Position numbers and translations under genes: made by a program. The notes under the pieces were generated by a model that worked only from the letters and a program-made list of their open reading frames with translations, made no database searches and had not been told where the DNA came from. A stretch of 40,248 bases of DNA from Bacteroidaceae bacterium (lineage in GTDB: Bacteria; Bacteroidota; Bacteroidia; Bacteroidales; Bacteroidaceae), in the NCBI GenBank assembly GCA_017469685.1, contig JAFUFW010000040.1:1-40248 (forward strand), read 5' to 3'. This document shows, piece by piece, positions 31,446-40,248 of this stretch. Positions within the stretch are counted from its first letter, which is position 1; each line of letters opens with the position of its first letter.

Positions 31446-32534
31446 ATGAACGAAAAACTGTTTTCCATCGTCGACCAGTTCGCCATTTGCGGCACGGTCG
31501 CAGAGATCAAGCCCCTCGGCGAGGGACTTATCAACGACACCCTCCTCGTGCGCACCGCACAGACTGAGGCTCCCGACTACGTACTTCAACGTGTAAACAC
31601 AAACGTCTTCCCCGATGTGGACATGCTCATGGGCAACATCCGCGCCGTGACAGGCCACATCCGCCAGAAACTCGAGGCTCGCGGCGAGGCCGACATCGAC
31701 CGCAAGGTGCTCACCTTCGTGCCGCTGAAGGAGGACTCCACGAAGCTCTACACCACTGTCGAGGGTGAACCATGGCGACTGATGGTGTTCATCAACGATG
31801 CTGTAACGAAGCAGGCCGTCAACCCCGAGTCCAGCGAAGCCGCAGGCGAGGCCTTTGGCGACTTCCAGGCCATGCTGGCCGACATCCCCGTAGAGCTCGG
31901 CGAGACCATAAAGGACTTCCACAATATGGAGTTCCGCCTCGAGCAGCTCAAGGAAGTCATAGCCAAGGACCCCGCAGGGCGCGTCCAGAGCGTGCAGTCC
32001 ATCATCGACGAGCTGCTGTCTTACGCCGACGAGATGACCGCCGCCGAGCGTCTCGGCCGCGAGGGCAAGCTGCCAAAACGCATCTGCCACTGCGACACGA
32101 AGGTCAACAACATGATGTTCGACAAGCAGGATCGCGTGCTCTGCGTCATCGACCTCGACACCGTAATGCCCAACTTCATCTTCTCTGACTACGGCGACTT
32201 CCTGCGCACAGCAGCCAACTTCACAGCCGAGGACGACCCCGACCTCTCAAAGGTTGGCTTCAACATGGAGATTTTCAAGGCTTTCACCCGCGGCTACCTG
32301 CGTTCGGCCAAAAGCTTCCTCACGCCGCTGGAGAAGGATATGCTGCCCTATGCTGCAACCCTCTTCCCCTACATGCAGGCCGTGCGCTTCCTCTGGGACT
32401 ATATCTCGGGCGACAAATACTGGAAGTGCAAATACCCCGAACACAACCTCGACCGCGTGCGCAATCAGCTCGCCCTCTTCCGCAGCGCCTACGCCCTGAA
32501 GCCAAAAATGGCCCATTTCATCGAACAGCAGTAG
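31446..32534 (+). CDS. aminoglycoside-phosphotransferase-fold sugar kinase, probably N-acetylhexosamine 1-kinase-like
   Basis: 362 residues. Protein-kinase-like APH fold: N-lobe Gly-rich turn (PLGEGLINDTLLV, 23-35), VFINDAV hinge near 114, catalytic loop HCDTKVNN with His215, Asp217 and Asn222, and metal-binding DLDT at 236-239. This arrangement and length match NahK-type kinases, which phosphorylate GlcNAc or GalNAc at C1 for glycan salvage. Choline or homoserine kinase-like roles are alternatives. The gene stands alone and ends in a strong terminator. Confidence 0.8.
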   Translation: MNEKLFSIVDQFAICGTVAEIKPLGEGLINDTLLVRTAQTEAPDYVLQRVNTNVFPDVDMLMGNIRAVTGHIRQKLEARGEADIDRKVLTFVPLKEDSTKLYTTVEGEPWRLMVFINDAVTKQAVNPESSEAAGEAFGDFQAMLADIPVELGETIKDFHNMEFRLEQLKEVIAKDPAGRVQSVQSIIDELLSYADEMTAAERLGREGKLPKRICHCDTKVNNMMFDKQDRVLCVIDLDTVMPNFIFSDYGDFLRTAANFTAEDDPDLSKVGFNMEIFKAFTRGYLRSAKSFLTPLEKDMLPYAATLFPYMQAVRFLWDYISGDKYWKCKYPEHNLDRVRNQLALFRSAYALKPKMAHFIEQQ

Positions 32535-32568
32535 GCTTCTTGGCATAGTTGACAAGGACATGATAAAA

Positions 32569-32606
32569 ACACGGCCGGTTGCATCCGAGGATACAACCGG
32601 CCGTGT
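32569..32606. terminator. bidirectional terminator
   Basis: Perfect 13-base arms ACACGGCCGGTTG (32569-32581) and its complement (32594-32606), preceded by AAAA and followed by a T-rich stretch. It separates the convergent kinase and tcdA genes. Confidence 0.85.
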
Positions 32607-32694
32607 TGTCTTATTCAAGCGTCTGGATTGGCATGTTCAGACAGCTGAATTATGAGCTCCACTGGTGAGACCCTGAAATTAGAGCGGACCAGAT

Positions 32695-33450
32695 TCAGTT
32701 GACTCTTTCGTCGCTCTCAGTCCTGCGGGCAATGTCCTGCAGCACCAAACCTGCAAGCGTGCAGCCGAAGATGGAGGTGATGTGCATGAGGCTGCCGTTG
32801 ATGTTCGAGCGTTTGTTCGCCGTCGCCTCGTGCTCGGGGAGGGCTGCAGAGCGGTTGTGCATAAGCTCGTCGGAGTAGACGCACTGGAACTTGCGGCGCG
32901 GCCGTCGGCCCTGCCGCTTGAAGAGGTTGCGCAGGGCGCGGGCAAGAGGGTCGCCCTGCACCTTCCAGAACTCGGCAATGCGGATGCGCGAAGGATCCAT
33001 CTTCAGCGCTGCGCCCATCGACGAGAACAGGCGCGTGCGGCTTTGGCAGGCGCGCTCTATGAGCAGGGCCTTGTCGTGGAGAGAGTCTATGGCGTCGATG
33101 ACGTAGTCGAAGGCGTCGAGGTCGAAGTCGTCGGCCGTCGAGGCGGTGTAGGTCTGCTCTCTCACGGCCACGTCGGCGTCGGGATTTATCTCTAAAAGCC
33201 GCTCGCGCAGGGCGAGCACTTTAGGCCGACCGACGGTGCGCGTCGTTGCCATCAGCTGGCGGTTGATGTTTGAGGAGCATACCACGTCGTTGTCGACGAT
33301 TGTCAGGTGCCCCAACCCTGTGCGGATGAGGCTCTCGGCGCACCAGGAGCCTACGCCTCCGATGCCGAAGATTATGACGCGCGACTCCGCAAGACGTTGC
33401 ATGACGTCGGCGCCTAAGAGTAGCGTAGCTCTGTTGAAAATGGGATCCAT
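32695..33450 (-). CDS. tcdA: tRNA threonylcarbamoyladenosine dehydratase
   Basis: 251 residues. ThiF/MoeB/E1-like ATP-dependent enzyme that cyclises t6A37 of tRNA to ct6A. Nucleotide-binding GIGGVGSWCAESL (29-41), VDNDVVCSSNINRQ, DYVIDAIDSLHDKALLI and the C-terminal TSIFGCTLAGLVLQDIA fit TcdA (CsdL/YgdL) rather than ThiF or MoeB; there is no zinc CxxC pair. ATG 33448-33450 lies 57 bases after the phosphoesterase gene, so the two may share a transcript without functional link. Confidence 0.93.
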   Translation of the reverse strand: MDPIFNRATLLLGADVMQRLAESRVIIFGIGGVGSWCAESLIRTGLGHLTIVDNDVVCSSNINRQLMATTRTVGRPKVLALRERLLEINPDADVAVREQTYTASTADDFDLDAFDYVIDAIDSLHDKALLIERACQSRTRLFSSMGAALKMDPSRIRIAEFWKVQGDPLARALRNLFKRQGRRPRRKFQCVYSDELMHNRSAALPEHEATANKRSNINGSLMHITSIFGCTLAGLVLQDIARRTESDERVN

Positions 33451-33507
33451 GCGATGTGGTGAGAATGTTTAAGCCAGTGCTTGTGGTGGCGCTGGCGCTA
33501 ATGTGTT

Positions 33508-34914
33508 TCAGCCCTTCACCTTCTTCCCTTTGCGAGGCTTGAAGTCGAAAGTCTGCTGAACCTTGCCCGAGAGCAGGTTGTGAATGGTGATGTGTAGCTG
33601 CCGCTCGCGCACCTCGCCCTCGATTACGGTGGGGAACTTCTCTGGCCGCTTCTTGCCATTGTACTCGCCCATCTCGGGGCCTCCGCCCACGATCTGCGCC
33701 CATGAGCGGTCTGCGGTCGGCTCGTCGTAGCGGTAGCAGTGCTGGTGAGCGGTAATAATCAGCTGAGCCCCGGCTTTCTCAAGCAGGGGGCACCACATCT
33801 TGGCGCAGGTTCGTTGCCACATGGCGAAGTCCTGACTGTAGCGCGGGTCGTGGTCGTCGGGCGCCACATCGCCGGGGTTTCGCTTGGGATTGCTGTCGAA
33901 AAGTGGTATGTGGCAGAAGGCGACAATGAATGGCGCGCTGGCTATTTCAGGCCGCTTGAGAGCGTCGCGCAGCCATTCTGTCTGAGCCTCGCGGTACTTT
34001 TTCATCTTGAAGATGCCGGCGAATTTTGGGTTCGTGTCGAGCTTGTCCTCGCCTGTGTCGAGGCCTATCATGGCAACATCGCCCATGCGAACTGCGAAGT
34101 TGCGCCCGAGGTCCCAGTCGCGTGTGTTGCGCTCTTCGGGCTGACGGAACATCCAGACGCGTTCCAGGTGGCGGTTTGCCAGGCCCCGGAAGTCGTGGTT
34201 GCCGGTGCAGAAGAGATAGGGTGTGCGGGCGGCATAGTCCTTGCGGTCTATCTCCGGCTTGAGGTAGATGCGGGTCTGCGCCTCAATGGTCTCTTCAACG
34301 TTGCTTGCATCACCGTTCCAGACGACGCATGAGGGCGACAACTGGGCTATCTTCTCTATGGCCAACCCGAAAGGAACCCACTGAACGTGGGTGTCGTTGA
34401 TGACGCAGAAGTGGGCACGGGCCGCAGTGCCGGCGGTGGTGAAACTGTAGATCGTGGGGTCGTCCTCGGTGCCCAAGTTCTTCATTGAGTAGCCTCCTTT
34501 GTAGTCGATGCGGTCGGCGCCAATACGATAATAATATGTAGTGGCCGGTTCGAGGCCGGTGATGCGCACCTGTACGATGCGGTCAGAGATGTCAGCTGTG
34601 CGGTAGCCGCCGCTCATCACCTTGCGACCGTCGCTAAGGTCGGACTTCCTTCCGATTATTACGAAGCCACTGGCCATGGCCGTGACGGCGAAGACAATGC
34701 CGATGCTCGTCTCTGCATAGTTCTGGAGCATCGGGGGTGATGCGATGAGACGGTCTGTGGCCTCCGTGGCAGAAGGCTCGTCGGCTGGCTCTGATGGGGT
34801 GGTGGAGGCTTCGGTCGAAGCCGTATCAAGCCACGTGGCTGCCTTGGCGACATCGGCTGTGCCTACGGCTGCCGATGCCAGCATGGTTTTCTTTATGAAA
34901 TCTCTTCTATTCAT
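33508..34914 (-). CDS. Tat-exported metallophosphoesterase (purple-acid-phosphatase-like)
   Basis: 468 residues from ATG 34912-34914; the longer frame begins before the promoter-proximal leader. Twin-arginine signal (MNRRDFIKKTMLASAAVG), a Thr/Ser/Pro/Glu-rich linker at 30-57, a fibronectin-like domain at about 65-160 (VRITGLEPATTYYYRIGAD) and a calcineurin-like phosphoesterase domain from 168. Metal ligands: NDTH (173-176), GD (201-202), GNHD (238-241), CHIP and AHQHCY. The Tat route suggests that the dimetal site is filled in the cytoplasm. Substrate unknown. Confidence 0.88.
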   Translation of the reverse strand: MNRRDFIKKTMLASAAVGTADVAKAATWLDTASTEASTTPSEPADEPSATEATDRLIASPPMLQNYAETSIGIVFAVTAMASGFVIIGRKSDLSDGRKVMSGGYRTADISDRIVQVRITGLEPATTYYYRIGADRIDYKGGYSMKNLGTEDDPTIYSFTTAGTAARAHFCVINDTHVQWVPFGLAIEKIAQLSPSCVVWNGDASNVEETIEAQTRIYLKPEIDRKDYAARTPYLFCTGNHDFRGLANRHLERVWMFRQPEERNTRDWDLGRNFAVRMGDVAMIGLDTGEDKLDTNPKFAGIFKMKKYREAQTEWLRDALKRPEIASAPFIVAFCHIPLFDSNPKRNPGDVAPDDHDPRYSQDFAMWQRTCAKMWCPLLEKAGAQLIITAHQHCYRYDEPTADRSWAQIVGGGPEMGEYNGKKRPEKFPTVIEGEVRERQLHITIHNLLSGKVQQTFDFKPRKGKKVKG

Positions 34915-34937
34915 CTTTTTTGGAATTAGATTCAGTG

Positions 34938-34945
34938 CAAAGGTA
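34938..34945 (-). promoter_or_regulatory. -7 box of the phosphoesterase gene
   Basis: TACCTTTG on the minus strand, 23 bases before the ATG at 34914. It supports this start. Confidence 0.55.
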
Positions 34946-34996
34946 AACAAAAGTTCACAGTTTGAGCCCCGAGTGTGAAAGTTTTTTCACTTTTCT

Positions 34997-35027
34997 TTTG
35001 TCTTATCGCCAAAAACACCTATTTTTG
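34997..35027 (+). promoter_or_regulatory. canonical promoter of the frdCAB operon
   Basis: TTTG (34997-35000), 19-base spacer, TATTTTTG (35020-35027): a textbook Bacteroidota promoter. The start near 35034 gives a leader of about 79 bases. Confidence 0.8.
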
Positions 35028-35112
35028 CGCCATGAAAGGCCTTTATGTCCTTTGCAAACCGTATTTCAAACTGTAAATTATTCCAATTTCAAATCTTTAT
35101 TCCTATCTTTTT

Positions 35113-35817
35113 ATGTGGTTAATTAACTCATCTATCGGAAGGAAAGTGGTCATGTCCGTAACTGGTCTGGCACTCATTCTCTTCCTGACGTTTCATGCGA
35201 GCATGAACGTAGTGGCTCTGTTCAGCGCAGAAGGCTACAACATGATCTGCGAATTCCTTGGGGCCAACTGGTACGCCGTAGTCGCAACTGCTGGCTTGGC
35301 TGCATTGATGGCCCTGCACTTTGTCTTCGCCATCATCCTCACCATCCAGAACAAGCGGGCACGCGGCACCGATTCGTATGCCGTCACCGTCAAGCCCGAG
35401 AAGGTTGAATGGTACAGCCAGAACATGTTCCTGCTCGGATGCATCATCTTCCTTGGCCTCTGCCTGCACCTCTGGGACTTCTGGTACAATATGATGTTTG
35501 CCGAACTCAAGGACCCCCTGGCTGCCGTGACATCCATTCCCTCGCCTACGGACGGCTACACTTGGATTGTCTACAACTTCTACGAGCGCCCGGGACACAT
35601 CGTCTTCGCAATCATCTACCTCGTATGGTTCTGTGCTATCTGGCTTCACATGAACCATGGCTTCTGGAGTGCTATCCAGACGCTCGGATGGAGCGGCAAG
35701 ATATGGCACAACCGCTGGCAGTGCATAGGCTTCATCTGGTCGACCATCGTCATCCTGATGTTTGCCGTCGTAGTCATTAAGTTCGCCATTTGGGGCGATG
35801 CGCCTATCTGTGGATAA
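35113..35817 (+). CDS. frdC: fumarate reductase/succinate dehydrogenase, cytochrome b subunit
   Basis: 234 residues, five membrane helices. Membrane anchor that carries two b hemes and the quinone site in the single-subunit (type B) class. Candidate heme-ligand histidines lie in helices (LTFHASMN, ALHFVFAI, CLHLWDFW, PGHIVFAI, WLHMNHGFW). It delivers electrons from menaquinol to FrdB for fumarate reduction, a major energy-conserving and succinate-forming step in these anaerobes. First gene of a three-gene operon with the family's usual C-A-B order. Confidence 0.94.
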   Translation: MWLINSSIGRKVVMSVTGLALILFLTFHASMNVVALFSAEGYNMICEFLGANWYAVVATAGLAALMALHFVFAIILTIQNKRARGTDSYAVTVKPEKVEWYSQNMFLLGCIIFLGLCLHLWDFWYNMMFAELKDPLAAVTSIPSPTDGYTWIVYNFYERPGHIVFAIIYLVWFCAIWLHMNHGFWSAIQTLGWSGKIWHNRWQCIGFIWSTIVILMFAVVVIKFAIWGDAPICG

Positions 35818-35851
35818 CCTTTAATGCTTGAACCTATAAAACCTTACAATT

Positions 35852-37840
35852 ATGTCTGAACAAGTTAAGAAGATTGACAGTAAAATACCTGAGGGACCCG
35901 TTGCTGAGAAATGGACTAACTATAAGGCACATCAGCGTCTGGTCAACCCGAAGAACAAACTGAAGCTCGATGTCATCGTCGTTGGAACCGGTCTGGCTGG
36001 CGCCAGCGCCGCTGTTTCCCTCGGCGAGATGGGCTTCAATGTCCTCAACTTCTGCATCCAAGACAGCCCCCGCCGCGCACACTCCATCGCCGCACAGGGC
36101 GGTATCAATGCAGCCAAGAACTATCAGAACGACGGCGACAGCGTTTATCGTCTGTTCTACGACACCGTCAAGGGTGGCGACTACCGCGCCCGTGAGGCCA
36201 ATGTCTACCGCCTTGCCGAGGTCAGCAATAATATCATCGACCAGTGCGTGGCCCAGGGGGTGCCCTTCGCTCGCGAATATGGCGGCATGTTGGCCAACCG
36301 CTCTTTCGGTGGAGCGCAGGTCAGCCGTACATTCTATGCCAAGGGTCAGACCGGTCAGCAGCTGCTGCTCGGCGCCTATAGCTCGCTTAGCGCACAGGTG
36401 CAGGCCGGCAAGGTGAAGCTCTTCACACGCTATGAGATGGAGGACGTAGTCATCGTCGATGGCCGTGCACGCGGCATCATCGCCAAGAACCTCGTGACAG
36501 GTAAGCTCGAGCGCTTCGGCGCCAACGCCGTTGTCATCGCCACCGGCGGCTACGGCAACGCATACTTCCTCTCCACCAACGCCATGGGCTGCAACTGCAC
36601 GGCTGCCGTACAGTGCTACCGCAAGGGTGCCTACATGGCCAACCCCTCCTACGTACAGATTCACCCCACCTGCATCCCCGTGCATGGCGACAAGCAGTCC
36701 AAGCTGACACTGATGTCCGAATCGCTGCGTAACGACGGCCGCATCTGGGTGCCCAAGAAGCTCGAAGATGCCAAGAAGCTGCAGGAAGGCACGCTGCAAG
36801 GCTGGGAGATTCCCGAAGAGGACCGCGACTACTATCTGGAGCGCCGCTATCCCGCCTTCGGTAACCTCGTGCCTCGCGACGTGGCCAGCCGTGCCGCCAA
36901 GGAGCGTTGCGACAAGGGCTTCGGCGTGAACAACACCGGCCTCGCTGTCTTCCTCGACTTCTCCGAGAGCATCAACCGCCTCGGCCTCGACGCCATGAAG
37001 CAGCGCTATGGCAACCTCTTCGACATGTACGAGGAAATCACCGACGTATATCCCGGCGACCTCGCCAACGAGATCAACGGCGTGAAGTATTACAAGCCCA
37101 TGATGATCTACCCCGCCATCCACTACACCATGGGCGGCGTCTGGGTTGATTATGAGCTGCAGACTTCCATCCCCGGCCTGTTCGCAATCGGCGAGTGCAA
37201 CTTCTCCGACCACGGAGCCAACCGCCTTGGTGCTTCAGCTCTCATGCAGGGCTTGGCCGACGGCTACTTCGTCCTTCCCTACACCATCCAGAACTATCTC
37301 TCCGACCAGGCTATCTGGCCGCGCATCAGCACCGACCTGCCCGAGTTCGCAGCCACTGAGAAGGCCGTTGACGACGAACTCACCCGTCTGCTCAATATCA
37401 AGGGCAAGCGCTCTGTAGACAGCATACACAAGGAACTCGGCCACATCATGTGGGAGTACGTCGGCATGGGTCGCACCGCCGAGGGTCTGCAGGAAGGCAT
37501 CAAGAAGATGAAGGAACTGCAGAAAGAGTTCGATACGAACCTCTTCGTTCCCGGCTCCAAGGAAGGTCTCAACGTGGAGCTCGACAAGGCTATCCACCTC
37601 CGCGACTTCTTCACCATGGGTGAGCTCGTGGCTCACGACGCCCTCAGCCGCAACGAGAGCTGCGGCGGTCACTTCCGCGAGGAATACCAGACCGAGGAAG
37701 GCGAAGCCAAGCGCGACGATGAGAACTACTTCTACGTCGGCTGCTGGGAGTATCAGGGTGAAGGAAAGGATCCCGAACTCATCAAGGAGCCTCTGGAGTA
37801 CGAAGCAATCAAGGTACAAACCCGTAACTACAAGAACTAA
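35852..37840 (+). CDS. frdA: fumarate reductase/succinate dehydrogenase flavoprotein subunit
   Basis: 662 residues. FAD-binding [12 protein letters not shown] (43-54); His77 in [11 protein letters not shown] (75-84) is the expected covalent-FAD ligand. Catalytic region [15 protein letters not shown] and the end motif [17 protein letters not shown] are present. The long C-terminal helical domain with [17 protein letters not shown] is typical of the Bacteroidota type-B enzyme. It is separated from frdC by 34 bases and from frdB by 6. Codon use is strongly biased, as for a highly expressed gene. Confidence 0.96.
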   Translation: MSEQVKKIDSKIPEGPVAEKWTNYKAHQRLVNPKNKLKLDVIVVGTGLAGASAAVSLGEMGFNVLNFCIQDSPRRAHSIAAQGGINAAKNYQNDGDSVYRLFYDTVKGGDYRAREANVYRLAEVSNNIIDQCVAQGVPFAREYGGMLANRSFGGAQVSRTFYAKGQTGQQLLLGAYSSLSAQVQAGKVKLFTRYEMEDVVIVDGRARGIIAKNLVTGKLERFGANAVVIATGGYGNAYFLSTNAMGCNCTAAVQCYRKGAYMANPSYVQIHPTCIPVHGDKQSKLTLMSESLRNDGRIWVPKKLEDAKKLQEGTLQGWEIPEEDRDYYLERRYPAFGNLVPRDVASRAAKERCDKGFGVNNTGLAVFLDFSESINRLGLDAMKQRYGNLFDMYEEITDVYPGDLANEINGVKYYKPMMIYPAIHYTMGGVWVDYELQTSIPGLFAIGECNFSDHGANRLGASALMQGLADGYFVLPYTIQNYLSDQAIWPRISTDLPEFAATEKAVDDELTRLLNIKGKRSVDSIHKELGHIMWEYVGMGRTAEGLQEGIKKMKELQKEFDTNLFVPGSKEGLNVELDKAIHLRDFFTMGELVAHDALSRNESCGGHFREEYQTEEGEAKRDDENYFYVGCWEYQGEGKDPELIKEPLEYEAIKVQTRNYKN

Positions 37841-37846
37841 AAGACC

Positions 37847-38605
37847 ATGGCAAAGAATATATCCGTAACTATCAAGTTCTGGAAACAGAACGGCCCGAAG
37901 GAGAAGGGCCACTTCGACACCCATGAGTTGAAGAATATTCCCGACGACACCTCCTTCCTCGAGGCCCTCGACATCATGAACGAGGAGCTCATCGAGGCCA
38001 GTAAGGAGCCTTTCGTCTTCGACCACGACTGCCGCGAAGGCATCTGCGGCATGTGCTCGCTCTACATCAACGGCACACCTCATGGCAAGACCGAGCGCGG
38101 CGCCACCACCTGCCAGCTCTACATGCGCCGCTTCAAGGACGGCGAGACCATCACCGTGGAGCCCTGGCGCTCTGCCGGCTTCCCCGTCATCAAGGACTGC
38201 ATGGTCGATCGCGGTGCCTTCGACAAGATTATCCAGGCTGGTGGCTACACCACCATCCGCACAGGCCAGGCTCAGGACGCCAACGCCATCCTCATCCCCA
38301 AGCAGGATGCCGACGAGGCCATGGACTGCGCTTCCTGCATCGGCTGCGGTGCTTGCGTAGCCGCTTGTAAGAACGGTTCCGCCATGCTCTTCGTCTCTTC
38401 GAAGGTTTCCCAGCTTGCCCTCCTGCCCCAGGGCCGTCCCGAGGCAGCCAAGCGCGCCAAGGCCATGGTCGCCAAGATGGACGAGCTCGGCTTCGGCAAC
38501 TGCACCAACACCCGCGCTTGCGAGGCCGTTTGCCCGAAGAACGAGACTATTGCCAACATCGCACGACTCAATCGCGAGTTCATCAAGGCTAAGCTGGCCG
38601 ACTAA
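37847..38605 (+). CDS. frdB: fumarate reductase/succinate dehydrogenase iron-sulfur subunit
   Basis: 252 residues. [2Fe-2S] ligands C62, C67, C70 and C89 ([11 protein letters not shown]); [4Fe-4S] and [3Fe-4S] ligands in [14 protein letters not shown] (161-174) and [12 protein letters not shown] (219-230). Passes electrons between the heme subunit and the flavin subunit. ATG 37847 lies 6 bases after the frdA stop, and a strong terminator follows the gene. Confidence 0.96.
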   Translation: MAKNISVTIKFWKQNGPKEKGHFDTHELKNIPDDTSFLEALDIMNEELIEASKEPFVFDHDCREGICGMCSLYINGTPHGKTERGATTCQLYMRRFKDGETITVEPWRSAGFPVIKDCMVDRGAFDKIIQAGGYTTIRTGQAQDANAILIPKQDADEAMDCASCIGCGACVAACKNGSAMLFVSSKVSQLALLPQGRPEAAKRAKAMVAKMDELGFGNCTNTRACEAVCPKNETIANIARLNREFIKAKLAD

Positions 38606-38633
38606 CCCACGAGGCTACACCTTATTATATATA

Positions 38634-38670
38634 AAGGGGTGGGCAGCACACCGCTGTCCACCCCTTTTTT
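38634..38670 (+). terminator. terminator of the frdCAB operon
   Basis: AAGGGGTGGGCAGC (38634-38647) pairs with GCTGTCCACCCCTT (38653-38666), one mismatch, 5-base loop, then six T. The next gene starts 16 bases later. Confidence 0.9.
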
Positions 38671-38685
38671 CTTAAGCCCATACGA

Positions 38686-40011
38686 ATGCAAGAAGAGGAA
38701 GAGAAACATTATAGCAACTATGGAGCCGTTCGCGGTGAGACGAAGCCTAACGAGCATCGGCGAGCGTTTGCTCACGACTATCAGGATGCAGGAACATATA
38801 TGGTGACGATAGTCACTGAGGGTTGGGTGCCAGTGTTTGGACATATTGAAGGTAATGCTCTTGCAACGAAGAAGCAGGACTGGATTGCGTGGATGCACGA
38901 CAGGGAGGCGCCGCACATCGTGTTGTCAGAGCTCGGACGGCGGATACTTGAGGAGGAAGTACCGAAAATCGGCCACTTCTTTCCGCAGGTGGAGGTATGG
39001 CGGGTGGCTATGATGCCCGACCATATCCACCTGCTCATCTGCGTGAAAGAGCAATTGCCGGAGGGGAAGCACTTGGGGCAGGTCGTTCGGGGATTTAAGA
39101 CAGGCTGCACACGAGCATGGTGGGCGCTGCAGGATGCTGGCAAGCTGCCCGGCGAAAAAGTGCCGGGCACAATTGGCGTGCAGACGGCGTCGGTACAGAC
39201 TGCCACTACAGCAACAGCGGCAGTGCAGACCACTATAACAGAAGATGAAGGCAGCAGGCAGTCTGTTGTCTCCGAGGCTTTATATTCGGACAGTGGTAGT
39301 ATAGCAAACGTGGCAAATAGTCGCCCCCTCCTCTTTGCACCTGGCTACTCCGACCGCATCATCTGCCGTCCAGGCATGCTTGACAGCATCAAACGCTATA
39401 TGCTCGAGAACCCTCTCCGTGCCCGCATCCGCCAAGAATGTCCTCGTCTTATGGAACGGCGGTTGCACCTATGGGTCAACGGGCGCGAATATGCAGCCTT
39501 CGGTAACCTTTTCTTGCTGAAATACCCTTTAAAGGAACAGGTATTCTTTCATCGTTACACAGAGGTGGGCGCTTCTGAGCGCAAAACAATATTGGCTTCA
39601 AGCCAACTCACAGAAAAGGAACAGCAACACATCAATGCTGACCCACAGCGGATGCCGACCCATCTCACTGCCTTCTATACTGAAGAGCGTGCCCGCCTGC
39701 TTAAGGCTGCCGATGAGGGCGTGGTGCTGGTGACGCCTGGCATTTCTAAGGGCGAGAGCCTCGTTGTGCAGGAGGCTTTAGACGACGAATATCCCCTGAT
39801 CCTTTTGCAGGCCCGACCCATTGGCCCTTATTGGAGGCCCGACCATCAACGATTCTTTGCCTGTTCCACGGGCAGCCTGCTTATCCTTTCGCCTTGGGAG
39901 CTTGAAGGTTTCTCCGACTACGAACACTTCCATCGCCTCAACGATTTGGCACGAGAGATATGTGAAACGACAGAAGTCCGCATTATGGAATATAGCAAAC
40001 TTATGGGCTAA
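38686..40011 (+). CDS. Y1/RAYT-type transposase-like domain fused to a SLOG/DprA-like C-terminal domain
   Basis: 441 residues. Residues 33-250 are an IS200/RAYT-like HUH domain: AGTYMVTIVT opening strand, HIH metal motif at 113-115 (MMPDHIHLLICV) and candidate catalytic Tyr238 in KRYMLENPLRA. A low-complexity Thr/Val/Gln/Ala linker (about 160-215, with VQTASVQTATTATAAVQT) interrupts the domain before the tyrosine helix. Residues 335-405 (VVLVTPGISKGESLVVQEAL, YPLILLQ, FFACSTGSLLILSPW) resemble the Rossmann-like SLOG/DprA fold, which binds nucleotides or DNA. No IS ends are seen around the gene, so it is likely a domesticated single-copy gene. The SLOG assignment is pattern-based. Confidence 0.75.
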   Translation: MQEEEEKHYSNYGAVRGETKPNEHRRAFAHDYQDAGTYMVTIVTEGWVPVFGHIEGNALATKKQDWIAWMHDREAPHIVLSELGRRILEEEVPKIGHFFPQVEVWRVAMMPDHIHLLICVKEQLPEGKHLGQVVRGFKTGCTRAWWALQDAGKLPGEKVPGTIGVQTASVQTATTATAAVQTTITEDEGSRQSVVSEALYSDSGSIANVANSRPLLFAPGYSDRIICRPGMLDSIKRYMLENPLRARIRQECPRLMERRLHLWVNGREYAAFGNLFLLKYPLKEQVFFHRYTEVGASERKTILASSQLTEKEQQHINADPQRMPTHLTAFYTEERARLLKAADEGVVLVTPGISKGESLVVQEALDDEYPLILLQARPIGPYWRPDHQRFFACSTGSLLILSPWELEGFSDYEHFHRLNDLAREICETTEVRIMEYSKLMG

Positions 40012-40054
40012 ACAGCATCTTAAGTTGTGGCCTTGGCAAAAAAAAACGTTGTTC

Positions 40055-40088
40055 TTTGTTACTCATTGTTCATTATTTTGTAACTTTG
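40055..40088 (+). promoter_or_regulatory. promoter-like sequence after the RAYT gene
   Basis: TTTG (40055-40058), 22-base spacer, TAACTTTG (40081-40088). It directs transcription to the right, towards the gene at the window edge. Confidence 0.45.
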
Positions 40089-40204
40089 CAACGATTTTAG
40101 ATTTTAATTCACTACTGTCCCGTTAAAGTGGACTAATCGTTCTTTGAAATCTCTGAAATAAAGTCTTTTACGAGCAGTTTTAAGTGCGCGACGATTTGAA
40201 TTTG

Positions 40205-40212
40205 TAATTTTG
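40205..40212 (+). promoter_or_regulatory. -7 box before the edge gene
   Basis: TAATTTTG, 23 bases before the ATG at 40236. The -33 region is weak. Confidence 0.5.
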
Positions 40213-40235
40213 CAGCCTTTTAATAAGGATTGCAG

Positions 40236-40248
40236 ATGAACAAAGACA
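40236..40248 (+). CDS. first codons of a gene cut by the window edge (possibly an IS transposase)
   Basis: ATG at 40236 followed by Asn-Lys-Asp. The upstream ACTGTCCCGTTAAAGTGGAC (40114-40133) has the look of an insertion-sequence terminal repeat, and short leaders like this are common in Bacteroidota IS4-type elements. Too little coding sequence is visible to be sure. Confidence 0.35.

Noticed and set aside
35834-37213. 459-codon open frame on the minus strand
   Set aside because: It is antisense to the highly biased frdA gene; long antisense frames are expected there.

Overview
The window is chromosomal DNA of an anaerobic gut-type Bacteroidota, most likely Bacteroidales and probably Prevotellaceae or a close relative. 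The evidence is: -7 boxes of the Bacteroidota type (TAnnTTTG) before many genes, almost no Shine-Dalgarno sequences, a diheme-cytochrome-b fumarate reductase/succinate dehydrogenase operon in the order C-A-B, menaquinone synthesis (MenA), a macroglobulin-like MG2 surface protein, and many secreted proteins and lipoproteins. GC content is a little over half in genes. Species assignment is inference.

Left end (1-2305, minus strand): a compact four-gene peptide-modification operon. Its first gene is a 70-residue Cys-rich peptide with three pairs of ACGX repeats. It is followed by a radical SAM/SPASM enzyme, a flavin-reductase-like/ferredoxin fusion and the start of a zinc-type alcohol dehydrogenase. 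An 0.8-kb non-coding stretch with a 22-bp-period palindromic array separates it from a large secreted S41 protease whose gene carries a 113-bp inverted-repeat insertion in frame.

The 5.2-16.9 kb region is accessory. It holds a sigma-factor remnant, a decayed outer-membrane beta-barrel gene, small secreted and membrane proteins, menA, three separate ECF-type sigma loci each followed by small membrane proteins, a lipoprotein, a secreted serpin and a double-domain esterase. Two of the sigma plus membrane-protein pairs are clear paralogues.

16.9-28 kb (minus strand) is mostly housekeeping: a GH29 fucosidase, then a tight run lipid/polysaccharide flippase - mnmG - apt - uvrC - dtd - small membrane protein - deoC, preceded by glmM. 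A perfect copy of the classical parS sequence lies between apt and mnmG, and a second parS-like palindrome lies inside uvrC. mnmG has two extra in-frame segments.

28-40 kb: an MG2-type secreted protein, a 220-bp inverted-repeat element, a NahK-like sugar kinase, tcdA and a Tat-exported phosphoesterase. Then comes the frdCAB operon, with a strong canonical promoter and terminator, and an unusual gene fusing a Y1/RAYT transposase-like domain to a C-terminal domain that looks like the SLOG/DprA fold. The right edge appears to enter the beginning of another gene, perhaps an insertion sequence. No rRNA, tRNA or CRISPR array was recognised.
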